Source: Cinclus cinclus
Taxonomy: Eukaryota > Chordata > Aves > Passeriformes > Cinclidae
NCBI RefSeq assembly: GCF_963662255.1
Contig: NC_085072.1
Coordinates: 6,163,001-6,227,000 of the forward strand
Direction: 5' to 3'
Length of the DNA: 64,000 nucleotides
Part shown: positions 47,088 to 58,924 of the stretch, one piece after another
How the letters are laid out: every line of letters begins with the position of its first letter
Position numbering within the stretch: position 1 is the first letter of the stretch
Notes under the pieces: model-generated
Seen by the model: only the letters and a program-made list of their open reading frames with translations
The model's database searches: none
What the model was told of the DNA's origin: nothing
Made by a program: the position numbers and the translations under genes

Positions 47088-49998
47088 ATGATTTGGTGTT
47101 ACCCTCACTGTGGCTTCCAAGGGGAGAGGCAGCCTGGCCCAGTGGTTCCCCAGTAGTGCCTTGTCCCAGTTCTTCTCCATCTCTTTTGCCCTCACTCCTG
47201 CAGCACTTACCCACAGTGACTATACAGCCTGTCAGAGCCTTCCTGTGATTTCCTGCCAGCCAGAGAATTACAGGAACAGCTATGTGCTGCCAGACCCTCT
47301 CAGTGTGATAGAACCCAGTGTGTTGACCTGCACTTCTGGTCAGTCCCAGGCTATGGAGTTCCTGCCTGCCAGCCACGGGCTTGGCCATCAGCTCTCTGTG
47401 GTCTGGAGGTCCCTGGAGCAGAGCTGGAGACAACAGGATCAGCTGCAGGGATCCCTGCACAGCCCTGGCTGGGTCACAGCTGGCACTAGAGGGGTGAGGT
47501 GTGCAGTGAAAAGAAACAGGACAGAGGTGGCTGCTCTGGGCCACGTGGGCAAGGAGCTCTTGCACAGATTAATGGTGGGCACCACAGAAAGAGTGCATGA
47601 GGGCTTTCAGCTCTCCAGTGGAGGTGGAACTACCTAATTCAAATACTGCCTTTCCTTGGACTTTCAACTGATACTTTTCCAGAATATGTGGGGCCAAATC
47701 TCTTTTGTGCAGACCTCATGCAATCAAAGGAAGGATGTAGGTAACAGTGGCTACATGAACCCCCAGTCTGCAGCTAGAAGCACATCTGTGGCAGGTGTGT
47801 GCAACCCACGCCATCTTCCCCTCAGCCTGCTCCTGAAAGGAGAGCCAGAGCTCGGAGCAGATTCTCTGGACTGGGCACAGGCACCAAGCTGGTGGTCTGA
47901 AAGCCAGTGCCAGCCAAGTACACACTCAGGAAGCGCTTGGGTCACAGGAGGTATCCAGCACAGCCAGCCTGTCCCTCTCTGTTTGCTCATGGAAATGCAC
48001 CAAGAGCCTCTGGGAGCTACAAGAAGATGACTTTCAGTAACCTCTGCTGCTGTGTTGCCTTCAGCCTGTCTGGACCCACTGGCTGGTCCTGGGAATCAGT
48101 GATTTAGGCACCCTTGAGCCAGATGTAGCACCCTGAATAATCACAGAGATTTATTCTATGTTTATTTGTCTTGTGTCTTTGTCTTGTGTCTGTATAGAGA
48201 GACTCTATAAAATTCTTTGCCAGCAATTTGTACATAAAAAGTACATCCTCCTACTGCCTCAAACCAGCATCATGCTCTCTGTCACACCCCTGCTTACTCA
48301 TCTCCTGCAAGCAGAGGAGTCCTGCTATCTTCACATGTACATTGACCCAGATCCTTACACCCTGTTCTGTCTCCTGTGGTCTGTTTGCTTCACCAATGTC
48401 TGTTTTTTTGGTACACTTCAACAAGCCTTGCTCTCCAGGTGGATCAGTTACTCTGCCAGGAATATTTCCATAGAAATTCATTGCTGTTCCCACCACGTGG
48501 GCTCCAAGAGTGGTGTGACCATCATGCAGGTGGCACAAGGTGGGTTGTAAATTGCTTTACTCTGCACATTGGTGCAAAAGTCTGGGAGCTGTGGGCAGGG
48601 CAAGCTGTAGTGGATAAGCTGCTTTCTGAGGTACTGTGGGTACCAGAACAGCTCCAGTCAGCTGGTAGGAGACTCTGACAAGGACTTTCTGGCTGTCTAG
48701 AACAGCCCTGTGGCTTACAACCAGTGCTGGTCTTTACCTGCTGTTCTGGTTCCATCAGAACTGGGTTCATTTTGGCAGTATTTGGGAGGGAGCACATTTC
48801 AAGTACTCATTTGGTTTCAAGGACCCTTGCATAGGGAATGCTCCAGATGCACCAGTTGTATTGGTTTGCTGTTTACTGCTCCTTGTTCAAAAGGCTTTGG
48901 CTGGGCAGCAAAGAGGAAGATGCTCCTGGGTTCACCTCTCCCTGGTAGCTGTTCCAGGTTAAGAGAATAATTCCTCTCACAGGAGGAATTCTGTCCCCAA
49001 AAAGCCTGGCGAATGGGGACCTGAAACGCAGCAGAGACCTGGAGGAGAACAGGGAACATCCCCACACTCTAGACACAAGGGGATGTGAGGTTGTTTTCAG
49101 GGATCTAGTGGAGACTGTTTAGTTGCCTAAAGTCAGGATGTTGCTGGGCTCCAAAGGACATGGCGGGAAAAAAAGATGTATACTTGAAATCTCATTTCTC
49201 TTGCTTTAAAAAGGTGTTCCTTGCTCTCATTCATGCCCCAATATTTCTTTTTGGCTTAGAGGTTCTTTTATATTTTATGTGCTCACACTAAAGATAATGT
49301 TAAGGTTAACCAAACTCATCCACTTGCTAACTCTGAAGCCTATTAAGTTAGGTTAACATGTGAAAAGAGTTTTAAAGAGACCGAGAAGTCCTGCTTTGAC
49401 ATTTTCTAGACTGAAAGTATTTTTCTTTTCAAATGACTTCTGGTTTAGAATGTCCTTTCTGGGATGATTTTTTTAAATGTCAGTACTGAAGGAGGGGAAA
49501 AACAACAACATGGTTTTTATTATTTTGATCAACCCAAACCAATTACTTCTGGATTTCTCTTTCATGGAATCACCAAAAACATGAACTTGCAAAATGGTAA
49601 CAGAAAAGAAAAATTGTGATTCTTGCCCAACATCCAACTCAAAGCAGGGTGTTCTGTCTGGAAGGTGAAAGAGGGAATGGCAGGAGGCTCTGTCAGCCTC
49701 CCCCTCGGTTTGGTGTGTGATATTGCCCGTCTCCAGCTCTGTGTGATGGGCACAGAAACCACCACGGCACTCGTACACCTGCAGGCCAGAAGATGTCAGT
49801 GCCTGTCGTGCTCCTCAGAGCTGTAGAGCTGTAGCCAGCCAGACAAGCCATCTGCTCCCTGCCTCTCACAGCACAAGTGCTTTCTCCTGGGACTGTCCTG
49901 TTCATTGGGAGCCAGGACAGCTGCAGACAGGAGACAGAGCCCAGCAAAAAATCCCCGTGGGTTCAAGGAGTGTTTGGACACCACTCTCAGGCACATGG
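47088..49998. other. Unannotated intron sequence
   Basis: No gene or named repeat. A small duplication of TTGTCTTGTGTCT occurs around 48165-48192. AT-rich from about 49160 to 49640. Confidence 0.45.
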
Positions 49999-50092
49999 TG
50001 AGATTGTTGGGGCTGTCCTGTGCAGGGCCAGGAGCTGATTCAATCTTTGTTGGCCCCTTCCAACTCAGGATATTGTATGATTCTGTGATTCC
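49999..50092 (+). mobile_element. CR1 3'-end remnant, plus orientation
   Basis: 'ggggctgtcctgtgcagggc', 'ccccttccaactcaggatat', then 'tgtatgattctgtgattcc': a short CR1 tail of a different subfamily look from the longer copies. Confidence 0.85.
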
Positions 50093-51999
50093 ATGGCACA
50101 CTATGCAAAATTCACAATTTTGCCTCTCTGGAAAGAGTGTCCTTATATCCTGATCCAAGTCTCATTCCTGCCCCCTGGCACAGGGGCTACTGTTCCTCAG
50201 CCCTATCTCCTTCCTCTGGCTTCAGCCTGTTCTGCCAAGTGCCCCAACCTTCTACCTGCCCTGGGCTGGCACCCCACACCTTCCTGCCTCCTCTGCCCTT
50301 CCCCTGGCAGCCCCCATAGGCCCTGGGGTGGGATGGGATCCACTGACAGCCCTGACCTGGCAGAGGGTTTCTAGAAGTGATTTCTTCTCATTCTCAGACC
50401 AGTCATTCCCAGGGGCAGAAAAGCATCAGTGCCCTGCTCCTTCATCAGCCCCTTCCTGCTACCACTCTGGTGGGCACCTGGCACGGGGCAAAGGCAGGGC
50501 AGGTACAGGATGAGATGCAGGAGCAGTAGCCAGAGTGTCATCAGGGCTTTGCTTGCCAAGTGTCACTGCTCTCGCTGAACAGACCCAGCTTCTGAAGACC
50601 TTCTGGGGAAGGAATGGGCTTAATCTCACCCTGGCAAACTGGCCTTGGCTGAGACTTTATTATTGAAATATTGTGGAGATGTGGGATAGGGCCTACACAT
50701 GGGGGATGATCTAAGATGACTGATCTATTTTCAAACGTGGAGAGGTGGGAGTAGAAACACGTTCTGCTCTTGCCCATTGCAGTGATATGGGATTGAAGCA
50801 GTACTGGTGCCTCCAGATATGGTGTGATGCAAATGAACTCTTGCTCTTACTGCTTTGATCTCTTTATCTTCCCTTTCTCCTTCTCTTTATGGAGACTACC
50901 TTTAGTGTAGTTTTCAACCTGCAGGCTTTTAGGAAGAATTTCAGCTGGTTCTATGGCTCCAGGTATCATTCTATCCTCAGCCCCAGCTTTGCCCCAGGCA
51001 ATTCAGGCATTTTGTGGTGACCTTGGAGATTTCAAGATAAAGAGGAAAAGAGAGAGTGAGAACCTTTATGAATCACTCCAGTATAATCTGAAGTATTTCT
51101 GAAACCATCATTTATTGCCTTTGGGCTTCTTTTCTGATGGTGTAACTGTGCATTTCTACTGGATGCTAATGAGAGTGGCCAGGAGAGAGGCACAAACAGT
51201 GCTCAGTGCCCAGAGATTTCAGAGTGTTTCATGCCTTACAAGAACAGGCCCAGTGCTGGGCCTTTCCAGGATAAGGATGGGAATTTTCATCTGGTTTGTT
51301 CCATTCCCCTAGAGATCAAACTGCCGGACTGGGAGGCTTTAATGCTGTAACTGTGCAACAAATTAATCAAAAGGATACTGGGTCATTAGCTTCTCACAAT
51401 CACAAAAATTTCTGCTCACCTGCCTGAGTGTAAGGAATGAGTTTTTTCTAGTCCAGGAAGCCACATGTTCAGCACCAAAAGTGAGAGGAGCTAGGTTGAG
51501 CCTGGGCTGGGAAGAGAGCATATAAGGTCCTGAACATCTTGAAATGTTAATATCCTGAACATCTTGAAAAATATCAATGTATTCATACAGCAGAACCATA
51601 TAGGGGCTGAGAATACAGTCACAATCTGGGATTCTTAGCAGCTTCCTGTAGGATCTCAGTCAGATTTGTCCTTTGGGGTCATTTTGCCTCCTTACAAATG
51701 GATCAAGAGGTCCATTTCCCAAAATACTGAAAGTCTTGTCCAGTGACTAGGGCCATGTCTGTCATCATTTCCAGCTGTAGCCACCCTGGATTTCACTGAG
51801 GTACCAGAGAACCCAAGAGCCCATGGAGTACCCCACTGTGGGCTCTGTGAAGGTCCAGGAACAACAAACCTTGCAGAACAAAGTTCTTGAAGGCAGCTGC
51901 AAGAGCAGGAGGACACAGGCTTCTTGGTCTGCTGAGTGACAGAGGGACCCATGGAGAGCACCTCTGTGGACTGAAGCTAAGGACCAGACTTTCTGACAC
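50093..51999. other. Unannotated intron sequence
   Basis: No gene or family repeat. A 17-base segment TCCTGAACATCTTGAAA occurs twice, at 51528-51544 and 51553-51569 (25-base offset), a local tandem duplication. Confidence 0.45.
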
Positions 52000-52221
52000 T
52001 TTTTTTTGTTGTTGTTTTGGGGTTTTTTGTTGTTTGTTTGTTTTTTGGTTTTTGTTTTTTTTCTGTCATTGGTTGTTTTGTTTGGTTTTTGGGGTTTTTT
52101 TGTTTGTTTTTTGGGTTTTGGGGTTTTTTCTGGTTTTGGTTGGTTGGTTGGTTGGTTGGTTGGTTGGTTTGGTTGTGGGGTTTTTTTGGGGGGGTTGGTT
52201 TTTTTTGGTTTTTTTTTTTTT
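52000..52221. repeat. G/T-rich low-complexity tract with (GGTT)n core
   Basis: About 222 bases almost free of A and C on the + strand: T runs with GG/GGG/GGGG blocks and a (GGTT)n core at about 52137-52173. The complementary strand is A/C-rich and yields Lys/Pro/Asn/Thr-rich frames, while the + strand yields Phe/Trp/Gly-rich frames; none is a gene. Confidence 0.95.
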
Positions 52222-55030
52222 GAGTAGACAGAGGTGGTTGGGGAATATCTTCTCCCAGCCACAGGTAGGAGTTGCTCTTTCTGTAAGACATTGTCCTGTG
52301 ATGCCTCCCAGGAGAGCATCTCTCTCCCAGCTGTGTGCAATTTTCTACACCCAGATGCACATCTGGCTCTGAGGTCTCTGCTTGGGCTCAGCCAAACCCT
52401 ACCCCTGCAGTTTCCCTTTCAAATCCTTCTGGTGGAGCATCCCTGGTCTTGTTGTGTTACTCAAGGAGGGCTTCAACCTGTGTTGCTTTAGGTCTGTTCA
52501 CTTCTTCTTGCATTAATTTCCACTGCAGCACATCTCTGGGGAAACACTTTGCTTTGTGCCCAGGAAGACACACATCAGGAGCTTTGGGGCTTGTGGGCAG
52601 GGCTCATCTTCCCCCAGTTTTGTGGGTAGCTTTTCGATGCCTTGAGTTTGTGAGAGAGGCATCAGTCCCTCTGTCCATAGAGGAGCATCCTGGGGATGTT
52701 GCTTGGGCCTGTCTCAGGCAGGGGTTGCAGGATGTGCTTTGTGCAGCCCCCTTACAGCAGCATAAAATCCTGCCCTTTTGGCCCAGAGCATGCACGTCCA
52801 CAAAGCCCTGCAGGTGCCTCCTCTGCCTTCTCCCAGTGGGGCTGCACACTCCCCACGGTGACATCCACGGCTCAGAGCACACCACCACAGCCTGCCCCAG
52901 CAGTGATGCCAAGGATAATCCCCTTTGATCTTCAAAGATCATATCACCCCTGAGCTAAAACTCTGTGGTCACCGTCTCATAGCACGGGTGGAGAGTGTGG
53001 CAAGCAGTCCCAGCAAGGAACTCAGAACAGTGTGTTTGTCACCTCATTTTTTGGTAAGGAAGATCAGCTAATCAGTGAATAATCAAAGGTTGTTCATGAA
53101 AGAAGGTGACATCAAAGCAAATAATTTAAGGAACCCCTCGAGGGCCAGAGGAGTTGTAAGGTCTGAGGCTGAATCACATGAGCTCAGTTTCCATGAACTG
53201 TGTCTCAGTTTTCCTGCAGGTACAAGTTATAAATGCTTACAATAAATGTTTAGAATTAGTTGGGGAAGGGGGAAAGTTAAATCACACTAATTATAGCCAT
53301 GATGGCTTTGGTGCAGTGTCATTTGAAAGCATAGGTATTTTCTACAACTAATGCAAGAGGCATTAAAAGGCATTGCTTCTTGGATAAGCAGGGTGATACA
53401 AGAGCAGAGTTTCAGTTTTGGGAGTAGTAGAGTAGTTCACTGCTGGCAGCATTCCAGACCACAGCCATGAAGGATGATTTGACAGCAAAAGAATTCCTGC
53501 TTTTATTTGATATTTTGTAGAGAGGACAGACAGGCCAGTTACTGGGGAAGGAGGAACGGGGAGCTCTGGGACAGGACAGGGATGGCACCACTGCTGAGTG
53601 GTATGAACTCAAAGGCACAAATCTGGACAGTTCCTCTGCAGGTCCTATGCTGCAAGCCTGGCTGAACCTGCAGGACCTGATTTCTTCTCCTACCTTTCTG
53701 ATTTCTTTTGGAGTTTAAGGGACTTTGGGGTTTGAATCATATTCTTTGTGCACTTCTCTACAGCTTTCTCAGATGTCACCTTTGTAATGGTTTCTTCAGC
53801 GCAAATTATAAGAGCCATGCATAGACATGAGTAACCCAGCACTTGTTTGACTTCCCTGGGTGCTCAGGAACCAGAGAGTCCTAGCTTGGAAAGTCAAAGT
53901 CACTGACACAGCTGAGAAAGGTCAGAGGAACCCCTCATCCATTTAGTCCATGGATCCCTCTTTCTTCTGCTAGATGCTACAGAAAAAAATAATCCAGCAA
54001 GGTTCAAATACCATGGGTTCCTTTTAAATTAACTAAATGTGGCTGACTGAAGTAACCACCCCCAAACACTTGAAGAGATAAACAGCTTCTCTGATTGCTC
54101 TGACAGGAAGCATTTCCACCCTTGCATGTGTTTGGGATGTACATAACATAAGAAACCTTACTAAGAGGAAAAGCACGAGCTTGGGAAAACACAGCAACAA
54201 GTCAACAACATCTTTAAATGAGTAATAAGTCAAATATTTACTCCCACAACACTTCAGGCAAGAATCCTGTGCCTCAGCCTTCACACAAGCATGGACAGCC
54301 TGTGGAGAAACATCTCGTACTTTTGTGGCTAGAAAAATCACTGGGTCCAGGGCTGTGCTTGGGAAGTTTATTTCCAGTCCTTGGAGGAATTTTTTCTTCC
54401 TTCACACCATTTGTCCTTGCACATTCCCTGCTTTCCTCACACCATAGCCAGGCCAGGAATTCCACCACACCAAGTCGGGTGTGACGTCCCCTGCTCTGGA
54501 GGAGCTGGTGGGAGGGTCCCTTCAGGATGTCACACTGGAGAGTTCATGGCAAAACTGAGTCCCTGGAACCTTTGTCTTGCTGTTCATTAGCTGGCAAACC
54601 ACTACCAGGATTTGCACTTTCAGGGTGCCCGTTTCAGGGTTGTCAGTGTAGATGCATTACACCTGAGTCCTGCAGGACTGCAAACCACCAGAGTGTTCAA
54701 ACAGCCAAAACATCAGTAACTTTAAAACAAAATTACTCAAAATATTTTCTATGCAACAATCTTGAAAATACAGGCTGTCCTCTTCTTCACTGCCCAAAGA
54801 GATGGTGGGAGAGAGGCCCTTGTCTCAGAGCTGCCCATGGCTAGGAGCCCCAGGGCTGCAGGAGGGTGGGAGGGAGGGCAGAGGTCTTTTAAAGAAAAGC
54901 CACATGCTGTGGAGCTGTGAGGCTGCCAGAGCGATGGGATAATGGTATCTCTCCTCTTCCTTTTGGAAGATTTTTTCAGAAAACTGTGTATTTTGTTCCT
55001 TTTAGATATGGATCAGGGCAGGAGGAAAAA
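52222..55030. other. Unannotated intron sequence
   Basis: No recognised gene or repeat. It contains an inverted repeat TGATCTT-CA-AAGATCA (52926-52941) overlapping two TCF/LEF-type cores, discussed in the findings. AT-richer from 53040 to 53420. Confidence 0.45.
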
Positions 55031-55166
55031 AGTGTCCAAGGGCAGGTTGGACAGGGCTTGAAGAAACCTGGGATGGTGGAAGGTGTCCCTGCCATGGCAG
55101 GGAGTGGAACGAGATGAGCTTTGAGGTGCTTTCCAACCCAAACCATTCTGGGATTCTGTGATTCTG
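55031..55166 (+). mobile_element. CR1 LINE fragment, plus orientation
   Basis: Forward text 'agtgtccaagggcaggttgg', 'ggaaggtgtccctgccatgg' and tail 'aaaccattctgggattctgt'. Confidence 0.93.
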
Positions 55167-55658
55167 AAAGATATTTGACCTCCCATATCCTCAGCCACCT
55201 ACAGCCCTGCTGCTGTCTGGGGTCTGCTGCTGATGCTGGGGTCTGCACATCTGCAGCCACCACCCACCCAGGTATCCAGCTGTCCCCATCAGGCCTGGGC
55301 ACACAGAAGGCAGTTCCATGAGGCTTGGAAAGTGGCTGCTGCAGCAAGCAAGGAGCATTCTCTACACTGCCAGCAGAAGGCAACTTAAGGAATATGCCTC
55401 ACAGTTTCAAGGAGATCTTGGATGTTTCAGATCTGTGTTTTCTTTCACAGTCTTTCATTTTACATTATTTTTCGTTATTTTTGCATTGTTCCACAACATG
55501 TCAAAACATCGGACAGATTCATTACAACACAAACAGGAGACACTTTGATGTAGGAAAAAAAGATGTTTTAATGGGTGCTAAGTAGCAACTGCCCTTGGGG
55601 GTTTAAAAATAAAAATAGAAGCAGCACCAAATAATATTTTAACCCTTGTATCCCAGTA

Positions 55659-55949
55659 TCACCAAAATACAGCATGCAGCATTGTACACAGAACAGTGCA
55701 GGCAATAATTTTCTTTTTGCACTCATTCTGAAAACAGAATTTTGAATTCTCATAGATTTTTGTTGAGTTCTCTACCACTTCTTTGGAGGAGAGAAAGTTA
55801 TAAAGAAAAAAGTAAACTTCTTCAGGAGTATTTTCAAAAGGGATCACAAAAGTGCATGGTTTTGTCACAGGACACCTCTCCGGAGAATATGCAAAGGCAG
55901 CTTCCAACCTTCCTGATGTGTCACATGCCCCAACCAATGCCAAATAGAG
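55659..55949 (-). CDS. Protein-like minus-strand frame, product unknown
   Basis: On the minus strand a possible acceptor (TTCTAACCAG) ends at 55950, and the frame from 55949 is open for 96 codons to a stop at 55659-55661. The frame continues open upstream to an ATG at 56066, but that part crosses a C run and looks non-coding. The peptide is unusually protein-like for this window: evenly spaced cysteines (for example CPVTKPCTFVIPFEN), aromatic-rich EEVYFFLYNF, an N-S-T sequon and a Cys-rich end. A possible ATTAAA poly(A) signal (complement of 55567-55572) follows. The Cys/aromatic spacing faintly recalls the ectodomain of the TMEM30/CDC50 family, but too weakly to name it. It may be a terminal exon of an antisense transcript inside LGR6 intron 1, a decayed gene copy, or chance. 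Confidence 0.22.
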   Translation of the reverse strand, partial: LYLALVGACDTSGRLEAAFAYSPERCPVTKPCTFVIPFENTPEEVYFFLYNFLSSKEVVENSTKIYENSKFCFQNECKKKIIACTVLCTMLHAVFW

Positions 55950-56029
55950 CTGGTTAGAATATGGTGGTTTGAGTTTTTTGTGGAAAAGGGTTAAAATGTA
56001 GAAGCCTATGCCCACCCACCCACGCCATT

Positions 56030-56041
56030 CCCCCCCCCCCC
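56030..56041. repeat. C homopolymer of 12
   Basis: Twelve consecutive C bases after a CCCACCCACCCACG stretch. Length is likely uncertain in an assembly. Confidence 0.9.
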
Positions 56042-56066
56042 GCCATGTTCTGCTCCTTACCAGCAA

Positions 56067-57600
56067 AACTTGGGCGTTTTTTTATTGAGGAATACAAAGG
56101 CATCTCAGTAAATTTTTCAATGAACTCATCTTTCAGTGAAGCAATTTCCTATCCAGAGCTCAAACCCAGCTGAGATGCTCCAGATCATTTGATATGTGAC
56201 CTGTGGCATCTCAGGTGCTCTGAGCAGATGGAACAGCTCAGAGAGGTCCCTCCTGTATTGCTGGGTTCTCCTGAGGGTCTTTTCTCCTTCATGCTCTGTC
56301 CTTGTCCTTGGCACAAGCCTCCTCCCAATGCCAAGACATTCCCAGTGGCACTGGGAGGACAGGGAAAGTTCTTCCTTAGGCTCACAAGCCTGTGACGTTT
56401 ACAGAAGGAAAGGGTAAACAAATTGCCTTTATTTTGTTGCTGTTTCTCCTCATTTTCCCATCACACCCATAAGCCTCTGCTATTTAGTCCAAGCTCCCAG
56501 GAGCTGAGCTGTGCCCTGCCTGTGCAGTGACAAAGAGCAGCCCCTCCTGCCTCACCCAAGGCTCTCCAGCACCCCAGATGACACTGCCCAGGATTGCTTT
56601 GCTGAGTAGGGGGTATGCCCCATCTATTCCCATTGGTTTTAACCACTCCATCTTTTAATTCAGCCTCATCTTACCTCTTAGCTTTAAAGGTCAATACTCC
56701 CTTGCTCACTGGGACACAGCCTGGTCTAGGTTGGGGTAAGAAACGTGGGTTTCTTCATATGCAGCTGCTCATGAGGGCAGGGTTGAAGCTATCAGATGTC
56801 CAAGAACAGCCTGGGAGCCCAGAAATATCCTTGTATTTTCTAAATACCAGCTTGTGTATTGGATCTCTTGAGATAGACTCAGCTACTCTCATGCCCTGAG
56901 AGGAGGAGAGCTCTGCACAGGCAGCTCACAGTGACTCTTCAACATGCAGGGGTTCAGACTCAGCACCACCCTGGACCCTTTGGGTACCAGCACAGCCTCC
57001 TCCAGAGGCTCTACTGGAGCCTAAGCAGAGGACATAAGCCTTTAGCTAGAGATAGCAGAGTGAGACAAGCACAGTCAGCCAGGTTCCTTCCACCTCCTTA
57101 ACCTCAGTCTGTCGCCCACAGAGCCAACCTCTGCCCCTCAGTCCTGGTGTGCTTCTCTAGTTTGTACAGTGTAGAGAAAGTCAGTGCAGTGGGATGTACC
57201 CCTTCTCTCATGGGCTGCTGTCTCCTCAAAAGCAGATGTCTGTTCACACACTGGAAAAGCCCCCTGTGGAGGCTGGTCTGACCATGGTGACAGAGAGATG
57301 CTCTTGGGCCCAAGGACATACTGTCCTATTCCAGTGTCGCAGGGCTTCCTGTTCACTCTCCAATAAGTGTGAGACAGCAGTGCTGCTTGTGCTGTTGGGA
57401 AATGTCCTAATTTGCTTCATAACTTGCAGAAACTCAGACAGACCACCCTGAAGGAGCCAGCTCTCTCTGGCTACTCTTCTCCACCCCTCTGAGCCTGGGC
57501 TGTGATCAGATGTTAATGCTGAAATGCTGTTTGCAGAGGCTTCTCACCCTCCCAGTTAGCAGAGAGGGGACACAGAGCCTGGCACTGAGGTTTATTCTAT
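56067..57600. other. Unannotated end of intron 1
   Basis: No gene or named repeat was recognised before the exon 2 acceptor region. Confidence 0.4.
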
Positions 57601-57648
57601 CCAAACCACTGTGTGACTGATCAGAAACCTGTCTTTCCTTCCTGCCAG

Positions 57649-57720
57649 AGACCTGAGCATGAACAACATCAGCCAGCTGCAGCCCAGCGCGCTCCGGCAC
57701 CTGCGCTTCCTGGAGGAGCT
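57649..57720 (+). CDS. LGR6 coding exon 2: one leucine-rich repeat
   Basis: Exactly 72 bases between a good acceptor (TTTCCTTCCTGCCAG) and a consensus donor (GTGAGT, 57721). With the CT from exon 1 it encodes L followed by DLSMNNISQLQPSALRHL and RFLEE, then CT for the next Leu. It is a single 24-residue LRR, as in all LGR4/5/6 genes, where one exon encodes one repeat. DLSMNN and LRFLEEL are near-identical to LGR6 and LGR5; the LRHLRFLEEL context fits LGR6 (HHLRFLEEL) best. N72-I-S is a glycosylation sequon. Phase in and phase out are both 2, so repeats can be spliced in or out without frame shift. Confidence 0.95.
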
Positions 57721-58724
57721 GTGAGTACGGGGCAGCCACAAGGGCAGGGGGTGCTTGGGGTGCTGGGGGGGACATTCAGAGGGTCCTGTAGCACTGGCCA
57801 CAGCTTCCAGTGCTGTTACTGCAGCTGCAGGCTGAGATGGAAGCAGACTGCGTGCTGGGACAGGGTTTATTTGCTGCTCCAGCTTAGGGGTTTCACTGAT
57901 GTCGTCACCTTCAGGCTGAGGTGATGCATGTGCCAAAAGCCAAAATAAAAGAGGACCTAATCTCCCATTCAAAAATCAACACTGTACCCTGGAGCAGAGC
58001 CAGCAAACAGAGAACTTCATTCACCGTTCAGCACAGAGGGTCCCCCTGACAGCCTCTTGCAGCCCAGAGACACATTAACCCCTGGGCACTTTGCAGCTCA
58101 GGTGGAGCCCACTCTGAAAATTGAAGTCCAAAGAGATTTTCCCAGAGGCTGAGGTGTCCTGCCATGCACCAGTGTGCACTGAGGTCTGAGCAGACACACT
58201 CAGACACAGCAGCAATCTCAGTCCTGGGGATCAGCATGTGGCTGTGTGTCAGTGAAGGAGTGGCCCCACTTCTGAAAGTGTGAAAATTAACCAGCAGCAC
58301 GAGAAACCACTGGAATCCTTTGTGAGCCCCAAAAATGGGAGCCCAGGGGGCAGAATGTTGAGGTTGACCATTTCTGCATGAGTAAATTGCACCTGTATGG
58401 TCTTACTCCACTTGACCATGAGAAATACCTCCAGGTGTTATTCTCATGCTGTTGGTACTTTCAACACAACAGCTTCTGTTGGAAAACACAATTTCTTCAA
58501 AACACTGTTATTGCATTCATGAAATACTAATATTAATGCTGCATTTGATGTGTGTTGTAAACTTATTGTGTGTGTATATAACAGTTACTGCAATCTAATC
58601 TGCCTATATGAAACACTTTCACTTCTCTGAATCAGATCTTGCCACCACCACGAGGCACAATGCTGGCATTTCATAAATGGTATTTTCCAAAATGTCAGAA
58701 TTACAGACATCACCATAACAGCCT

Positions 58725-58924
58725 GTGAGGGTGCTGAGGCCCTGGAACAGGGTGCCCAGAGAAGCTGTAGCTGCTCCACCCCTGGAAGTGTCCAAGGCCA
58801 GGTTAGATGGGGCTTGGAGAAAACTGAGATAGTGGAAGGTGTCCCTGCCCATGGCAGGAGGGTGGAATGGAATGATCTCTAAGGTCCTTCTAAATTCAAA
58901 TCATTGCAGGATTCTGTGACTTTA
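58725..58924 (+). mobile_element. CR1 LINE fragment, plus orientation
   Basis: Forward text 'ggtgcccagagaagctgtag', 'ggaagtgtccaaggccaggt', 'ggtgtccctgcccatggcag', then a diverged tail 'attgcaggattctgtgac'. Confidence 0.93.

Larger units (their letters stand above)
7970..57648 (+). other. LGR6 intron 1 (49.7 kb)
   Basis: Begins with donor GTAAGT and ends with a pyrimidine-rich acceptor (...TTTCCTTCCTGCCAG). Phase is consistent: exon 1 leaves CT, exon 2 supplies A to make a Leu codon, then GAC CTG AGC. A very long first intron is typical for LGR4/5/6 and often holds enhancers. Its repeats, GC-rich blocks and candidate conserved segments are listed separately. I found no conserved coding exon inside it on the + strand. 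Confidence 0.9.

Noticed and set aside
51765..52372. Lys/Pro/Asn-rich and Phe/Trp/Gly-rich frames
   Set aside because: Products of the G/T low-complexity tract.
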